A stretch of 22,280 bases of DNA, taken from the NCBI GenBank assembly GCA_050013795.1, contig JBEKEO010000028.1, positions 1 through 22,280 on the forward strand, read 5' to 3'. Under the pieces are notes generated by a model that had not been told where the DNA came from, ran no database searches, and worked only from the letters and a program-made list of their open reading frames with translations. Below, piece after piece: positions 6,957-14,177 of the stretch. The translations under genes and the position numbers were made by a program. This DNA comes from CAWHOW01 sp050013795 (GTDB taxonomy: Bacteria > Bacteroidota > Bacteroidia > Bacteroidales > CG2-30-32-10). How positions within the stretch are numbered: the stretch's first letter is position 1; the number at the start of each line of letters is the position of its first letter.

Positions 6957-7838
6957 ATGGCTGCAAACGAAGATAAATATGCAAGGCGCAGGCTAACTAC
7001 CTCCTATCTCTCAACAATAGTGGGAATAACCCTTGTGCTGTATATGCTCGGTTTGCTCGGGCTTATCATTATGCATGCTAAAAAGTTATCCGATTATGTA
7101 AAAGAAAATATCGGGTTCACTGTTTTCCTGAACGACGATGTGAAAGAAGCTGATATCTTCCAGTTGCAGAAATCGCTCGATGCGCGAGCTTATGTAAAAT
7201 CAACTGAATACATTACAAAAGATAAAGCAGCTAAAGAATTGCAAAAGGACATAGGGGAAGATTTTATCACTTTCCTTGGCTATAATCCGCTGCCTTCTTC
7301 CCTGGAAGTCCGGTTTAAAGCTACATTTGCCAATTCCGACAGCCTTACGGTTCTTCAAAATGAACTGGAGAGAAATAAAAGTGTGAAAGAAGTTTCATAC
7401 CAAAAATCGCTTGTTACAATGGTTAACGAAAACCTTCGGAAAATAAGCCTTATTATATTAGGTTTCAGCGCTCTTTTGCTTATTATTGCCATTGCCCTGA
7501 TAAATAATACTATTCGCCTTTCTGTCTATTCAAAGCGTTTTCTGATACGCACCATGCAATTGATAGGCGCCACCGAGAAATTCATTCAGAAGCCTTTCAT
7601 GGTTAAAGGAATAATACAGGGGCTGATAGGCTCGGTGATAACTATTGTCTTACTTGTTTTCACTCTTTATTTTGCCCAGAAAAAAATTCCCGAACTTAGG
7701 GAACTTCAGGATGCTGCATTATTCATTAAACTGTTTATCTTTGTCACCGTTTTAGGACTGGTTATTTCCTGGGCATCCACATTGCTGGCGGTAAGGAAAT
7801 ATTTAAGAATTAAAACAGATTTTTTATATTATCATTAA
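6957..7838 (+). CDS. ftsX: Cell division permease-like protein FtsX
   Basis: Inner-membrane partner of the ATPase FtsE; together they transmit a cytosolic signal to peptidoglycan hydrolases at the division site. At 293 residues it has the expected layout: a short basic cytoplasmic start, TM1 at about 20-42, an extracytoplasmic domain at about 43-163 and three further membrane helices (about 163-187, 212-236 and 256-280). The TM2 end reads LINNTIRLSVYSKR and is followed by RTMQLIGATEKFI, a conserved FtsX cytoplasmic-loop pattern. No ftsE lies beside it; as I recall, ftsX sits apart from ftsE in many Bacteroidota. DUF3098 and uppP follow in the same direction, indicating an envelope operon. Confidence 0.95.
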   Translation: MAANEDKYARRRLTTSYLSTIVGITLVLYMLGLLGLIIMHAKKLSDYVKENIGFTVFLNDDVKEADIFQLQKSLDARAYVKSTEYITKDKAAKELQKDIGEDFITFLGYNPLPSSLEVRFKATFANSDSLTVLQNELERNKSVKEVSYQKSLVTMVNENLRKISLIILGFSALLLIIAIALINNTIRLSVYSKRFLIRTMQLIGATEKFIQKPFMVKGIIQGLIGSVITIVLLVFTLYFAQKKIPELRELQDAALFIKLFIFVTVLGLVISWASTLLAVRKYLRIKTDFLYYH

Positions 7839-7853
7839 TTAGAAAACTATACT

Positions 7854-8144
7854 ATGGCAGATATTAAAAAAACTGCCTCGCCGGCAGGCAGGCAAACAAT
7901 TGATAAAAAAACAGAAAAAGAACAATTTGCTTTTGGAAAATTGAATTACCAACTTATGTTTTTAGGTCTGGCATTCCTGTTATTAGGTTATATCCTTATG
8001 ATAGGCGGCGGTTCCGATGATCCGAATAAATTCAGTTGGGATCTTTTTAACTTCCAAAGAATAACACTTGCCCCGATTCTTTTGCTTACAGGTTTCGTAA
8101 TCGAGATTTTTGCAATCATGAAAAAGCCGAAAGTAAAAGAGTAA
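7854..8144 (+). CDS. DUF3098 family small membrane protein
   Basis: A 96-residue protein with a charged cytoplasmic N-terminus and two membrane helices (about 33-51 and 68-88). The FGKLNYQLMFLGLAFLLLGYILMIGGGSDDP stretch near residues 27-57 matches my recollection of DUF3098, which in Bacteroidota is characteristically found between ftsX and uppP as it is here. The gaps are 15 bp to ftsX and 13 bp to uppP, so the three are co-transcribed. Function is unknown; position suggests a role at the inner membrane in division or cell-wall lipid recycling. The N-terminal residues TASPAGRQ are encoded by a GC-rich near-palindrome (7874-7894) unlike the rest of the gene. Confidence 0.85.
   Translation: MADIKKTASPAGRQTIDKKTEKEQFAFGKLNYQLMFLGLAFLLLGYILMIGGGSDDPNKFSWDLFNFQRITLAPILLLTGFVIEIFAIMKKPKVKE
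7874..7894. repeat. GC-rich near-palindrome around GCCGGC inside the DUF3098 gene
   Basis: The 21-bp stretch is an imperfect inverted repeat: GCCTC-GCCGGC-AGGCAGGC around a GCCGGC centre, in otherwise AT-rich DNA. It encodes ASPAGRQ in the variable N-terminal tail. It resembles short GC-rich palindromic elements scattered through some environmental Bacteroidota genomes, but only this copy is visible here. Confidence 0.4.
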
Positions 8145-8157
8145 TTTTCTGTTTTCT

Positions 8158-8964
8158 ATGTCATATATTCAGGCTATTATTCTTGCAATTGTTGAGGGCA
8201 TTACTGAATTCCTGCCCATTTCTTCAACGGCACACATGGTGTATGCTTCCTCGATTATGGGGATAGAAAAAGAGGCATTCACAAAACTTTTTGAAGAAGC
8301 CATACAATTCGGTGCGATCATTTCTGTCATTGTGCTTTACTGGAGAAAGTTTTTCGATTTCACAAAAATTACCTTCTATTTAAAGCTGATTGTTGCCCTT
8401 ATCCCTTCTGTTATAGTTGGCGTATTGTGTAAAAATTATATAGATAAGCTGCTTGGTGAAACTTTTATCATTGCGATCATCACTTTTCTTGGTGGCATCC
8501 TGCTTTTATTTGTTGACAATTGGTTTAAAAATACTAAGATAAATGATTTGGATAATGTTTCCTATAAAAAATCTTTTACGATTGGTATTTTCCAAATACT
8601 GGCAATTATTTTACCCGGATTCAGCAGGAGTGCTGCTACTATTATCGGGGGTATGCAGCAAAAACTAAACAGAAAGCTTGCCGCCGAATTTTCTTTTTTC
8701 CTTGCTGTACCTACTCTTGCAGGTGCTTTTTTAAAAAGTGTCTGGGACGCATATAAACATGAACCACAATTATTAAACGGACACAATATTCAGTTGCTGG
8801 TTATCGGAAATATAATTGCATTTGTTGTTGCCATGTTTGCAATAAAAAGCTTCATTTCATTTCTTACGAAATATGGCTTTAAAGCATTTGGATATTATCG
8901 CATAGCTATAGGAGCAATTATTCTTTTACTTATCGCATTCGGAATACCGATAACTTCAATTTAA
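8158..8964 (+). CDS. uppP: Undecaprenyl-diphosphatase (BacA/UppP family)
   Basis: Dephosphorylates undecaprenyl diphosphate to the monophosphate carrier used for peptidoglycan and surface polysaccharide synthesis; integral membrane enzyme. The 268 residues carry both signature regions: EGITEFLPISSTAHM at 13-27, with the conserved Glu and STAH, and PGFSRSAATI (about 154-163) with the catalytic-site Ser/Arg. About eight hydrophobic helices fill the rest, and the length is normal for the family. The gene starts 13 bp after DUF3098 and ends 2 bp before truB, so it belongs to the ftsX-to-truB transcription unit. Confidence 0.97.
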   Translation: MSYIQAIILAIVEGITEFLPISSTAHMVYASSIMGIEKEAFTKLFEEAIQFGAIISVIVLYWRKFFDFTKITFYLKLIVALIPSVIVGVLCKNYIDKLLGETFIIAIITFLGGILLLFVDNWFKNTKINDLDNVSYKKSFTIGIFQILAIILPGFSRSAATIIGGMQQKLNRKLAAEFSFFLAVPTLAGAFLKSVWDAYKHEPQLLNGHNIQLLVIGNIIAFVVAMFAIKSFISFLTKYGFKAFGYYRIAIGAIILLLIAFGIPITSI

Positions 8965-8966
8965 TC

Positions 8967-9659
8967 ATGTCTCCATTCGATTTTGAAAAAGGTGAGGTCA
9001 TACTAATTGACAAGCCTTATGATTGGACTTCTTTTGATGTTGTGAACAAGATCAGGTGCCTTATTAAGTACCATCTTGGGATAAAAAAAATAAAAATGGG
9101 CCACGCAGGCACTCTTGATCCTCTTGCAACAGGTTTGCTCATACTCTGTTCGGGAAACTTCACAAAGAAAATTGATGAATTTCAGGGGAAAGAAAAAGAA
9201 TATATAGGTATTATAACCTTAGGAGCTACACGCCCATCATCAGATATGGAAACTGAGATTGACAAAACCTATGACATTAATGGAATATGCGAAGAAGATA
9301 TATTTAATATAGCAAAGACATATATCGGTGATATTAAGCAGATTCCTCCTTTATTTTCAGCTAAAAAGATAGAAGGCGAAAGGGCTTACGAATTTGCAAG
9401 GAAAGGAATTGAGAAACAAATGGAGCCCAAAGATGTCACAATTTCCGAATTTGAGATTACCCACATAAAACTCCCAGAAGTCGGTTTTCGGGTTGTTTGT
9501 TCAAAAGGAACATATATACGCTCTTTAGCAAGAGATTTTGGAGAAAAACTCAATAACGGAGCATATTTATCAGAATTACGAAGGACCCGTATAGGAGAAT
9601 TCCACATAGGACAATCAAATACCCTTGAAGAAATTGAACAAAAGATAATGCAACAATAA
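8967..9659 (+). CDS. truB: tRNA pseudouridine(55) synthase
   Basis: Isomerises U55 to pseudouridine in the T-loop of tRNAs. In 230 residues it shows the family start VILIDKPYDWTSFDVVNKIR and the catalytic motif GHAGTLDPLATGLL, with the nucleophile Asp51. Later come the KEYIGIITLGATRPSSD segment, QIPPLFSAKKIEGERAYEFAR and the RNA-binding SKGTYIRSLARDFGE. It is shorter than the E. coli enzyme because the C-terminal PUA-like domain is absent, which I recall as common in Bacteroidota. It lies 2 bp after uppP, so translation is probably coupled. Confidence 0.96.
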   Translation: MSPFDFEKGEVILIDKPYDWTSFDVVNKIRCLIKYHLGIKKIKMGHAGTLDPLATGLLILCSGNFTKKIDEFQGKEKEYIGIITLGATRPSSDMETEIDKTYDINGICEEDIFNIAKTYIGDIKQIPPLFSAKKIEGERAYEFARKGIEKQMEPKDVTISEFEITHIKLPEVGFRVVCSKGTYIRSLARDFGEKLNNGAYLSELRRTRIGEFHIGQSNTLEEIEQKIMQQ

Positions 9660-9707
9660 ACAATCATTTTCATCGTTAATTGTTTGTTGTTAACTTTAAT
9701 TAACAAC
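9658..9707. repeat. Two abutting AT-rich stem-loops after truB
   Basis: AAACAAT (9658-9664) pairs with ATTGTTT (9679-9685), and GTTGTTAA (9686-9693) pairs with TTAACAAC (9700-9707) across a 6-nt loop. They begin at the truB stop codon. No U-tract follows, so intrinsic termination is doubtful; they may protect the mRNA 3' end or weaken read-through into queA. Confidence 0.35.
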
Positions 9708-9768
9708 TCCTTGGTAAGAATTTTGAAAAATTTATGGCAAAATACTGGACTTCGCCTTTTTGATATAT

Positions 9769-9776
9769 TATCTTTG
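9769..9776 (+). promoter_or_regulatory. Candidate -7 promoter box for queA
   Basis: TATCTTTG is an exact match to the Bacteroidota -7 consensus TAnnTTTG, 50 bp before the queA ATG in the 166-bp gap after truB. No clear -33 TTTG is at standard distance. Confidence 0.4.
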
Positions 9777-9825
9777 CACCCTTATTCATAAAAAAATAAT
9801 CACAAACATATAATCACCACATTAA

Positions 9826-10875
9826 ATGAAATTATCCGATTTTAGGTACCATCTGCCCCCCGAATTAATAGCAAACTATCCTTCAAAAAATCGGGAGGAT
9901 TGTAAATTGATGGTTCTTAACAGAAAAACACAAACGATTGAACATAAAAAGTTTAAAGATATCCTGAGTTATTTTGGCGATGGTGATGTAATGATACTTA
10001 ATAATACCAAAGTTTTTCCTGCCCGCTTATATGGTACAAAAGAAAAGACAGGCGCCAAGATTGAAGTGTTTTTGCTAAGGGAGTTGAATCACGAAGCAAG
10101 GTTGTGGGATGTTTTAGTTGACCCCGCTAGAAAGATACGTATTGGGAACAAGCTATATTTTGGCGATGATGATAACCTTGTGGCTGAAGTAATTGACAAT
10201 ACAACATCAAGAGGAAGGACGCTACGTTTTTTATTTGACGGACCCTATCATGAATTTAAGAAAACTATAGAGAGCCTAGGAGAAACACCTCTTCCTAAAT
10301 TGATTAAACGCCCCGTTGAACCTGAAGACAAAGAGCGTTACCAAACCATTTATGCAAAGCACGAAGGAGCCGTTGCTGCTCCAACAGCAGGCTTACATTT
10401 CAGCAGGGAGCTTATGAAGCGGCTTGAATTAAAAGGTGTATCATATGCTGAAGTTACGTTACATGTGGGGCTTGGCACTTTCAGGAGCATTGATGTGGAA
10501 GATCTCTCGAAACATAAAATGGATTCGGAACAGGCAATTATAGATGAAAGAGCTGTTCAAATAGTGAATAAAGCGAAAGAAAACAAGAAAAAGGTTTGTG
10601 TAGTCGGAACCACTGCATCCCGTACGGTAGAATCTTCTGTTACTATCTCGGGAATGCTGAAACCATTTAATGGGTGGACCAATAAATTCATATTTCCGCC
10701 TTACGAATTCAGCATTGGCAATTCAATGATTACCAATTTTCATTTACCTCAGTCAACATTAATGATGCATATAGCTGCTTTTGCAGGTTTTGATTTCCTG
10801 ATGAAAGCTTATAAAGAAGCAGTAACCCAGAAATACAAATTCTTCACTTATGGCGATGCCATGCTGATTTTATAA
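9826..10875 (+). CDS. queA: S-adenosylmethionine:tRNA ribosyltransferase-isomerase
   Basis: Transfers and rearranges the ribosyl part of SAM onto preQ1-modified tRNA to form epoxyqueuosine, the penultimate step of queuosine synthesis. The 349 residues match the family from the first residues (MKLSDFRYHLPPELIANYP). Signature stretches are DVMILNNTKVFPARLYG, GETPLPKLIKRP, YAKHEGAVAAPTAGLHFS, the active-site-like LHVGLGTFRSI with H-K-MDSE after it, and VGTTASRTVES. No other queuosine gene is in the window. It probably has its own promoter after truB and is closed by a hairpin terminator. Confidence 0.97.
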   Translation: MKLSDFRYHLPPELIANYPSKNREDCKLMVLNRKTQTIEHKKFKDILSYFGDGDVMILNNTKVFPARLYGTKEKTGAKIEVFLLRELNHEARLWDVLVDPARKIRIGNKLYFGDDDNLVAEVIDNTTSRGRTLRFLFDGPYHEFKKTIESLGETPLPKLIKRPVEPEDKERYQTIYAKHEGAVAAPTAGLHFSRELMKRLELKGVSYAEVTLHVGLGTFRSIDVEDLSKHKMDSEQAIIDERAVQIVNKAKENKKKVCVVGTTASRTVESSVTISGMLKPFNGWTNKFIFPPYEFSIGNSMITNFHLPQSTLMMHIAAFAGFDFLMKAYKEAVTQKYKFFTYGDAMLIL

Positions 10876-10880
10876 ACACA

Positions 10881-10906
10881 AACCTGTCTGAAAAGACAGG
10901 TTTTTT
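10881..10906 (+). terminator. Rho-independent terminator after queA
   Basis: AACCTGTCT (10881-10889), loop GAAA, AGACAGGTT (10894-10902), running into a T-tract to 10906. This 9-bp perfect stem with a tetraloop and U-run begins 5 bp after the queA stop and ends 15 bp before the ispD start codon. Confidence 0.85.
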
Positions 10907-10921
10907 AATGTCTGTCTTGTT

Positions 10922-11596
10922 TTGAAAAAATATGTAATTATAGTTGCCGGTGGAACAGGAAAAAGGATGGGGTTAGAACCTATTAAGCAGTTTCTATGCC
11001 TAAATGGTATCCCCATTTTAATGCATTCAATTAATGCTTTTTATCAGTACGATGAAAAGATAAATATAGTGTTGGTTCTTCCCCGAGAGCATATCGATGA
11101 GTGGTCAAAACTTTGCAAACGATATAACTTTAATATTATTCATACTGTCACCGAAGGCGGAGAAACGCGTTTCCACTCTGTAAAGAACGGATTATCTCAT
11201 GTTAATAATTCGGACAGCCTTGTCGCCGTGCATGATGGCGTAAGACCTCTGGTGGCGGAAGAAGTGATAAAACGCTCTTTCGATTACGCCGAAGAAAAAG
11301 GTACCGCAGTTCCTTGTGTAACTGTTAATGATTCTTTGCGGATGCTAACAGAAAAATATTCCAGGACAATTGACAGGAAAAATGTCCGCGCTATACAAAC
11401 ACCGCAATGTTTCCGTGCTGAATTGCTGAAAAAAGCATATGAGCAAGAATATGATGATGTTTTTACTGACGATGCTACTGTTATTGAAAACCTTGGTGGG
11501 AAAATTTACCTTGTTGAAGGAAATATTGAGAATATCAAAATAACCACTCCGCTTGATTTACAAATTGCTGAAACTTTGATGATGAAAAGAATTTAG
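10922..11596 (+). CDS. ispD: 2-C-methyl-D-erythritol 4-phosphate cytidylyltransferase
   Basis: Couples MEP with CTP to give CDP-methylerythritol in the non-mevalonate isoprenoid pathway. In 224 residues the nucleotide-binding start is VIIVAGGTGKRMGLEPIKQF (residues 5-24), followed by GGETRFHSVKNGL, VAVHDGVRPLV and TDDATVIENLGG, all family hallmarks. The length is normal. The start is a TTG: the only nearby upstream ATG (10908) reads into a stop after five codons, the first in-frame ATG lies inside the GKRM motif, and TTG gives the expected MKKYVIIVAGG. The gene begins 15 bp after the queA terminator, so expression must depend on read-through or a promoter overlapping that hairpin. It is convergent with the protease gene, 39 bp away. 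Confidence 0.95.
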   Translation: MKKYVIIVAGGTGKRMGLEPIKQFLCLNGIPILMHSINAFYQYDEKINIVLVLPREHIDEWSKLCKRYNFNIIHTVTEGGETRFHSVKNGLSHVNNSDSLVAVHDGVRPLVAEEVIKRSFDYAEEKGTAVPCVTVNDSLRMLTEKYSRTIDRKNVRAIQTPQCFRAELLKKAYEQEYDDVFTDDATVIENLGGKIYLVEGNIENIKITTPLDLQIAETLMMKRI

Positions 11597-11635
11597 TTCG
11601 AATTCTATATTAATAGACGATTGCCTAAACCCGAA

Positions 11636-13741
11636 TTATTCTTTCACAAATCTTTTTACAGTAACTCCTTTGTCTGTTTTCAGTTCAACAATATAAACTC
11701 CGTTTGAAAATGATGAAACATCCACATTCGTTTTGCTATTATTTGCAGTGAGTATTGTTAATGACTGTCCCTGTATGTCAAAAATTTCTATTCTTGCATT
11801 AAGAGGTGCCTCAATTTGCAGGTTGCCGTTAACAGGATTAGGGTATAATGTCAATTCATTTATTGAATTATATTCTTCAATTCCCGTAGGGGAAGACGTA
11901 TAAAATGCCAACCAGCCATCAGCAGCGTTTGTTGCATTCGTGGTAAACTGGACAAGCATTTGCCCGCTGTTTGAGGTAACATCGGGAGGGATGGTCGCGC
12001 CAGAATATATGCCCAAAGTGGTTCTATTAACAGGGTCAACAACTTTTACAACATCATAAGTGGGTTCTGTATTAAAGTTCAAAAAATGGAGCGTCACACT
12101 TCCTGCGCCCGGAGGTTGTATCATCCATTTGCAATCTAAATTATTAAAGTAATTATATGATCCGCTGCCATCGCTGAATGTATCGGATGGAGCAGTAAGT
12201 GTATTTATTCCTGAACAAAAAACCGGATAAGTTGTTGTATACGTCAGCTTCCACCCCGAAGATGTTCCACTTCCATTCGTAATAAACTTTAAAAACACAG
12301 TTGGTGATGTTGAAAAAATGGCAACGGGAAAAACTGTCCCCGTATCTGTTCCTATATAGGATTTTAATATGGGGGATGAATCATTGGGTCCATCATAAAT
12401 GGTTAAAACATCTCCCGAATCAGCAGTGCTGAAATTGTCGAACTTTATATTAATATGGTCGGCTTCATAAGGAGAAATAAGCCAACTGCAGTTATCATTA
12501 TTCTTATAGTCCGAAGGGCCGCTTCCATCCTCAATCGAGCCTGCAGGTGAAGTTAGCACAACTGTTGTATCAGAGCAATAATAAGGATAACCGCTAGCTG
12601 GATAAATATCGTATAAAATTTCATTATCCAGCACAAAGTCCATTCCGTCGGGATTCAGATTGGCAATAGTATAATATCCGTTATATGCCCCACTCCACCC
12701 CCAATTGAAATGAAAATAACCCGAACCCTGGTAGCCATCGCAAACCCAGCAATGACCGTCTGATGTATTAAAACCCGCATATATTACCGGGCGTTTAGCT
12801 TCAAGTTCGGAAATCAGCAGTGCACTCCATGCCGCATCAGAATAGCTTGATTTTTGTACATCTTGTAAGGCCGAAGCATATTTAAAAAAAGTAACTAATG
12901 CATTATTTGCACCCGGATATGCACCCGATCCGCTAGGCCCATAATTCATATCAACGGCTATACCGCAATGATATATCAGGGTGGCGATTGCTGAATCTGT
13001 ACCTGCGCAGACATCAGTCATCTTATTCCAGTTATAAGTGGTTGCCCCGAAATTTGCATAAAGTGTTCCATAGCTATGATCGGCGTCGGTATGCGAACCC
13101 TGTCCCTGCAAAGGATATCTCCAGTAATACATTACCTGTGCCATTGCTGTGGCGGTACAACCGGTAACGCAACGATCACACCAATTTTTTGCTGCGACAT
13201 CATAAGGGCAAAGTGCATTGTAACAACATCCCTGATCCCATAAGCTGGTAGTTAAAGGGCCAAGAAGAGTATCAGATGAAGTTAAAGTAACTTTTACGGA
13301 ACTAAATTCATCGGAAGTTTTATTCAATCTTGTCCATTCATCATTGATTTTAAGTGTTGGAAGCAATTGTGTGGCTATATCAGTAGTGATTTGCTTTTTA
13401 TAATTGTTGATCAGACCCGTTAACTGCGGAGGCAAATTTTGGTCGGAGTAAGTGCTTTCAAAGGAATATCCAAGAATAGGGTGAACAATATCATCGGCAG
13501 CAACCATAATGAAGCCGTTGTTGGCCATATTGAAAACATAGAAAACCGTTACACCATTATCTTTTATCTCGAATGATTCAGAAACAGCAAGCGATTTAAA
13601 AGATGTATGGTGAAAGCTGTTATATTGCTGTGTGTAGAAGTTTACAGCAACCTGCTTTGCAGTGTTAACATCAACTTGTTTTGCAAAAAGCTGGGTAATG
13701 CAAAAGGATATTGCAGCAAAAAATAATAATCTTTTGTTCAT
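11636..13741 (-). CDS. Secreted C10 family cysteine protease (streptopain-like) with two CUB domains and a T9SS sorting domain
   Basis: A predicted exported protease of 701 residues. An N-terminal signal peptide (MNKRLLFFAAISFCITQLFA, cut near 20) precedes an inhibitory propeptide at about 22-150 (VAADD and ILGYS are typical of streptopain propeptides). The catalytic domain spans about 160-380, with Cys195 in GCTATAMAQVMYYWRYP and His330 in DGHCWVCDGYQGSGYFHFNWGWSG. It has more cysteines than SpeB (C172, C173, C178, C188, C191), suggesting disulfides. Two CUB-like domains follow (about 389-500 and 505-615), each starting near a Cys and containing DGSG. The end (about 628-701) is a type A T9SS sorting domain, LYPNPVNGNLQIE to GVTVKRFVKE. 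It would cross the outer membrane by T9SS and act outside the cell on protein substrates; physiological role unknown. It appears to be transcribed alone. Confidence 0.93.
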   Translation of the reverse strand: MNKRLLFFAAISFCITQLFAKQVDVNTAKQVAVNFYTQQYNSFHHTSFKSLAVSESFEIKDNGVTVFYVFNMANNGFIMVAADDIVHPILGYSFESTYSDQNLPPQLTGLINNYKKQITTDIATQLLPTLKINDEWTRLNKTSDEFSSVKVTLTSSDTLLGPLTTSLWDQGCCYNALCPYDVAAKNWCDRCVTGCTATAMAQVMYYWRYPLQGQGSHTDADHSYGTLYANFGATTYNWNKMTDVCAGTDSAIATLIYHCGIAVDMNYGPSGSGAYPGANNALVTFFKYASALQDVQKSSYSDAAWSALLISELEAKRPVIYAGFNTSDGHCWVCDGYQGSGYFHFNWGWSGAYNGYYTIANLNPDGMDFVLDNEILYDIYPASGYPYYCSDTTVVLTSPAGSIEDGSGPSDYKNNDNCSWLISPYEADHINIKFDNFSTADSGDVLTIYDGPNDSSPILKSYIGTDTGTVFPVAIFSTSPTVFLKFITNGSGTSSGWKLTYTTTYPVFCSGINTLTAPSDTFSDGSGSYNYFNNLDCKWMIQPPGAGSVTLHFLNFNTEPTYDVVKVVDPVNRTTLGIYSGATIPPDVTSNSGQMLVQFTTNATNAADGWLAFYTSSPTGIEEYNSINELTLYPNPVNGNLQIEAPLNARIEIFDIQGQSLTILTANNSKTNVDVSSFSNGVYIVELKTDKGVTVKRFVKE

Positions 13742-13778
13742 AAAATGTTCCTTTGTTTATAGTAAGTGCTTTATTGTT

Positions 13779-13786
13779 CAAAGATA
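13779..13786 (-). promoter_or_regulatory. Candidate -7 promoter box for the C10 protease gene
   Basis: On the minus strand this reads TATCTTTG, an exact TAnnTTTG match, 38 bp upstream of the protease ATG. A matching -33 TTTG is not evident. Confidence 0.4.
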
Positions 13787-13979
13787 GTTGTATTTGAAGT
13801 TTATTTTAAAGACGCTTTATTCAATTGCGGAAAATTACTTTTATAAAACAAAATTATAACATTTTCATCAAGAAACCTGTTAATTTCAGAGAAATACTTT
13901 GTAATATTAAAATGAAGAGTCGAATTTTCATTGTGAAACCGTATATACACAAAATGATAATAGCATTTATTAAGTCTTC

Positions 13980-14126
13980 GAGTGCACTTATCAAGTCTTG
14001 GAGTGCACCTAACAAATCGTGGAGTGCACCTAACAAGTCGTGGAGTGCACCTAACAAGTCATGGAGTGCACCTAACAAGTCATGGAGTGCGCCTAACGAA
14101 TCGTGGAGTGCGCTTATCAACTCTTT
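13980..14126. repeat. Tandem repeat array, seven 21-bp units, GTGCAC core
   Basis: Seven consecutive 21-bp units begin GAGTGCAC (or GAGTGCGC) at 13980, 14001, 14022, 14043, 14064, 14085 and 14106. Central units 2-5 are nearly identical; outer ones diverge, and a degraded eighth copy is visible at 13959-13979. Each unit contains the palindrome GTGCAC, changed to GTGCGC in the last two. The array fills the middle of the 436-bp gap 13742-14177 between the protease start and the stop of the upstream membrane-protein gene. The rest of the gap holds only the protease promoter candidate. Open frames on both strands (13825-14175 plus, 13854-14141 minus) are products of the 7-codon period. Confidence 0.9.
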
Positions 14127-14177
14127 AGTACGATCCCACAACTATATGAAATGTCCTTTAACTTCTTTAGGATGAAC

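Noticed and set aside
13980..14126. CRISPR array
   Set aside because: Units are directly contiguous at 21 bp with no unique spacers and no cas genes nearby.
13825..14175. Open frames on both strands across the second array, with SWSAPNK or LLGALHD repeats
   Set aside because: Same period artefact; the repeated protein unit exists only where the DNA repeat does, and the ends do not resemble a gene.
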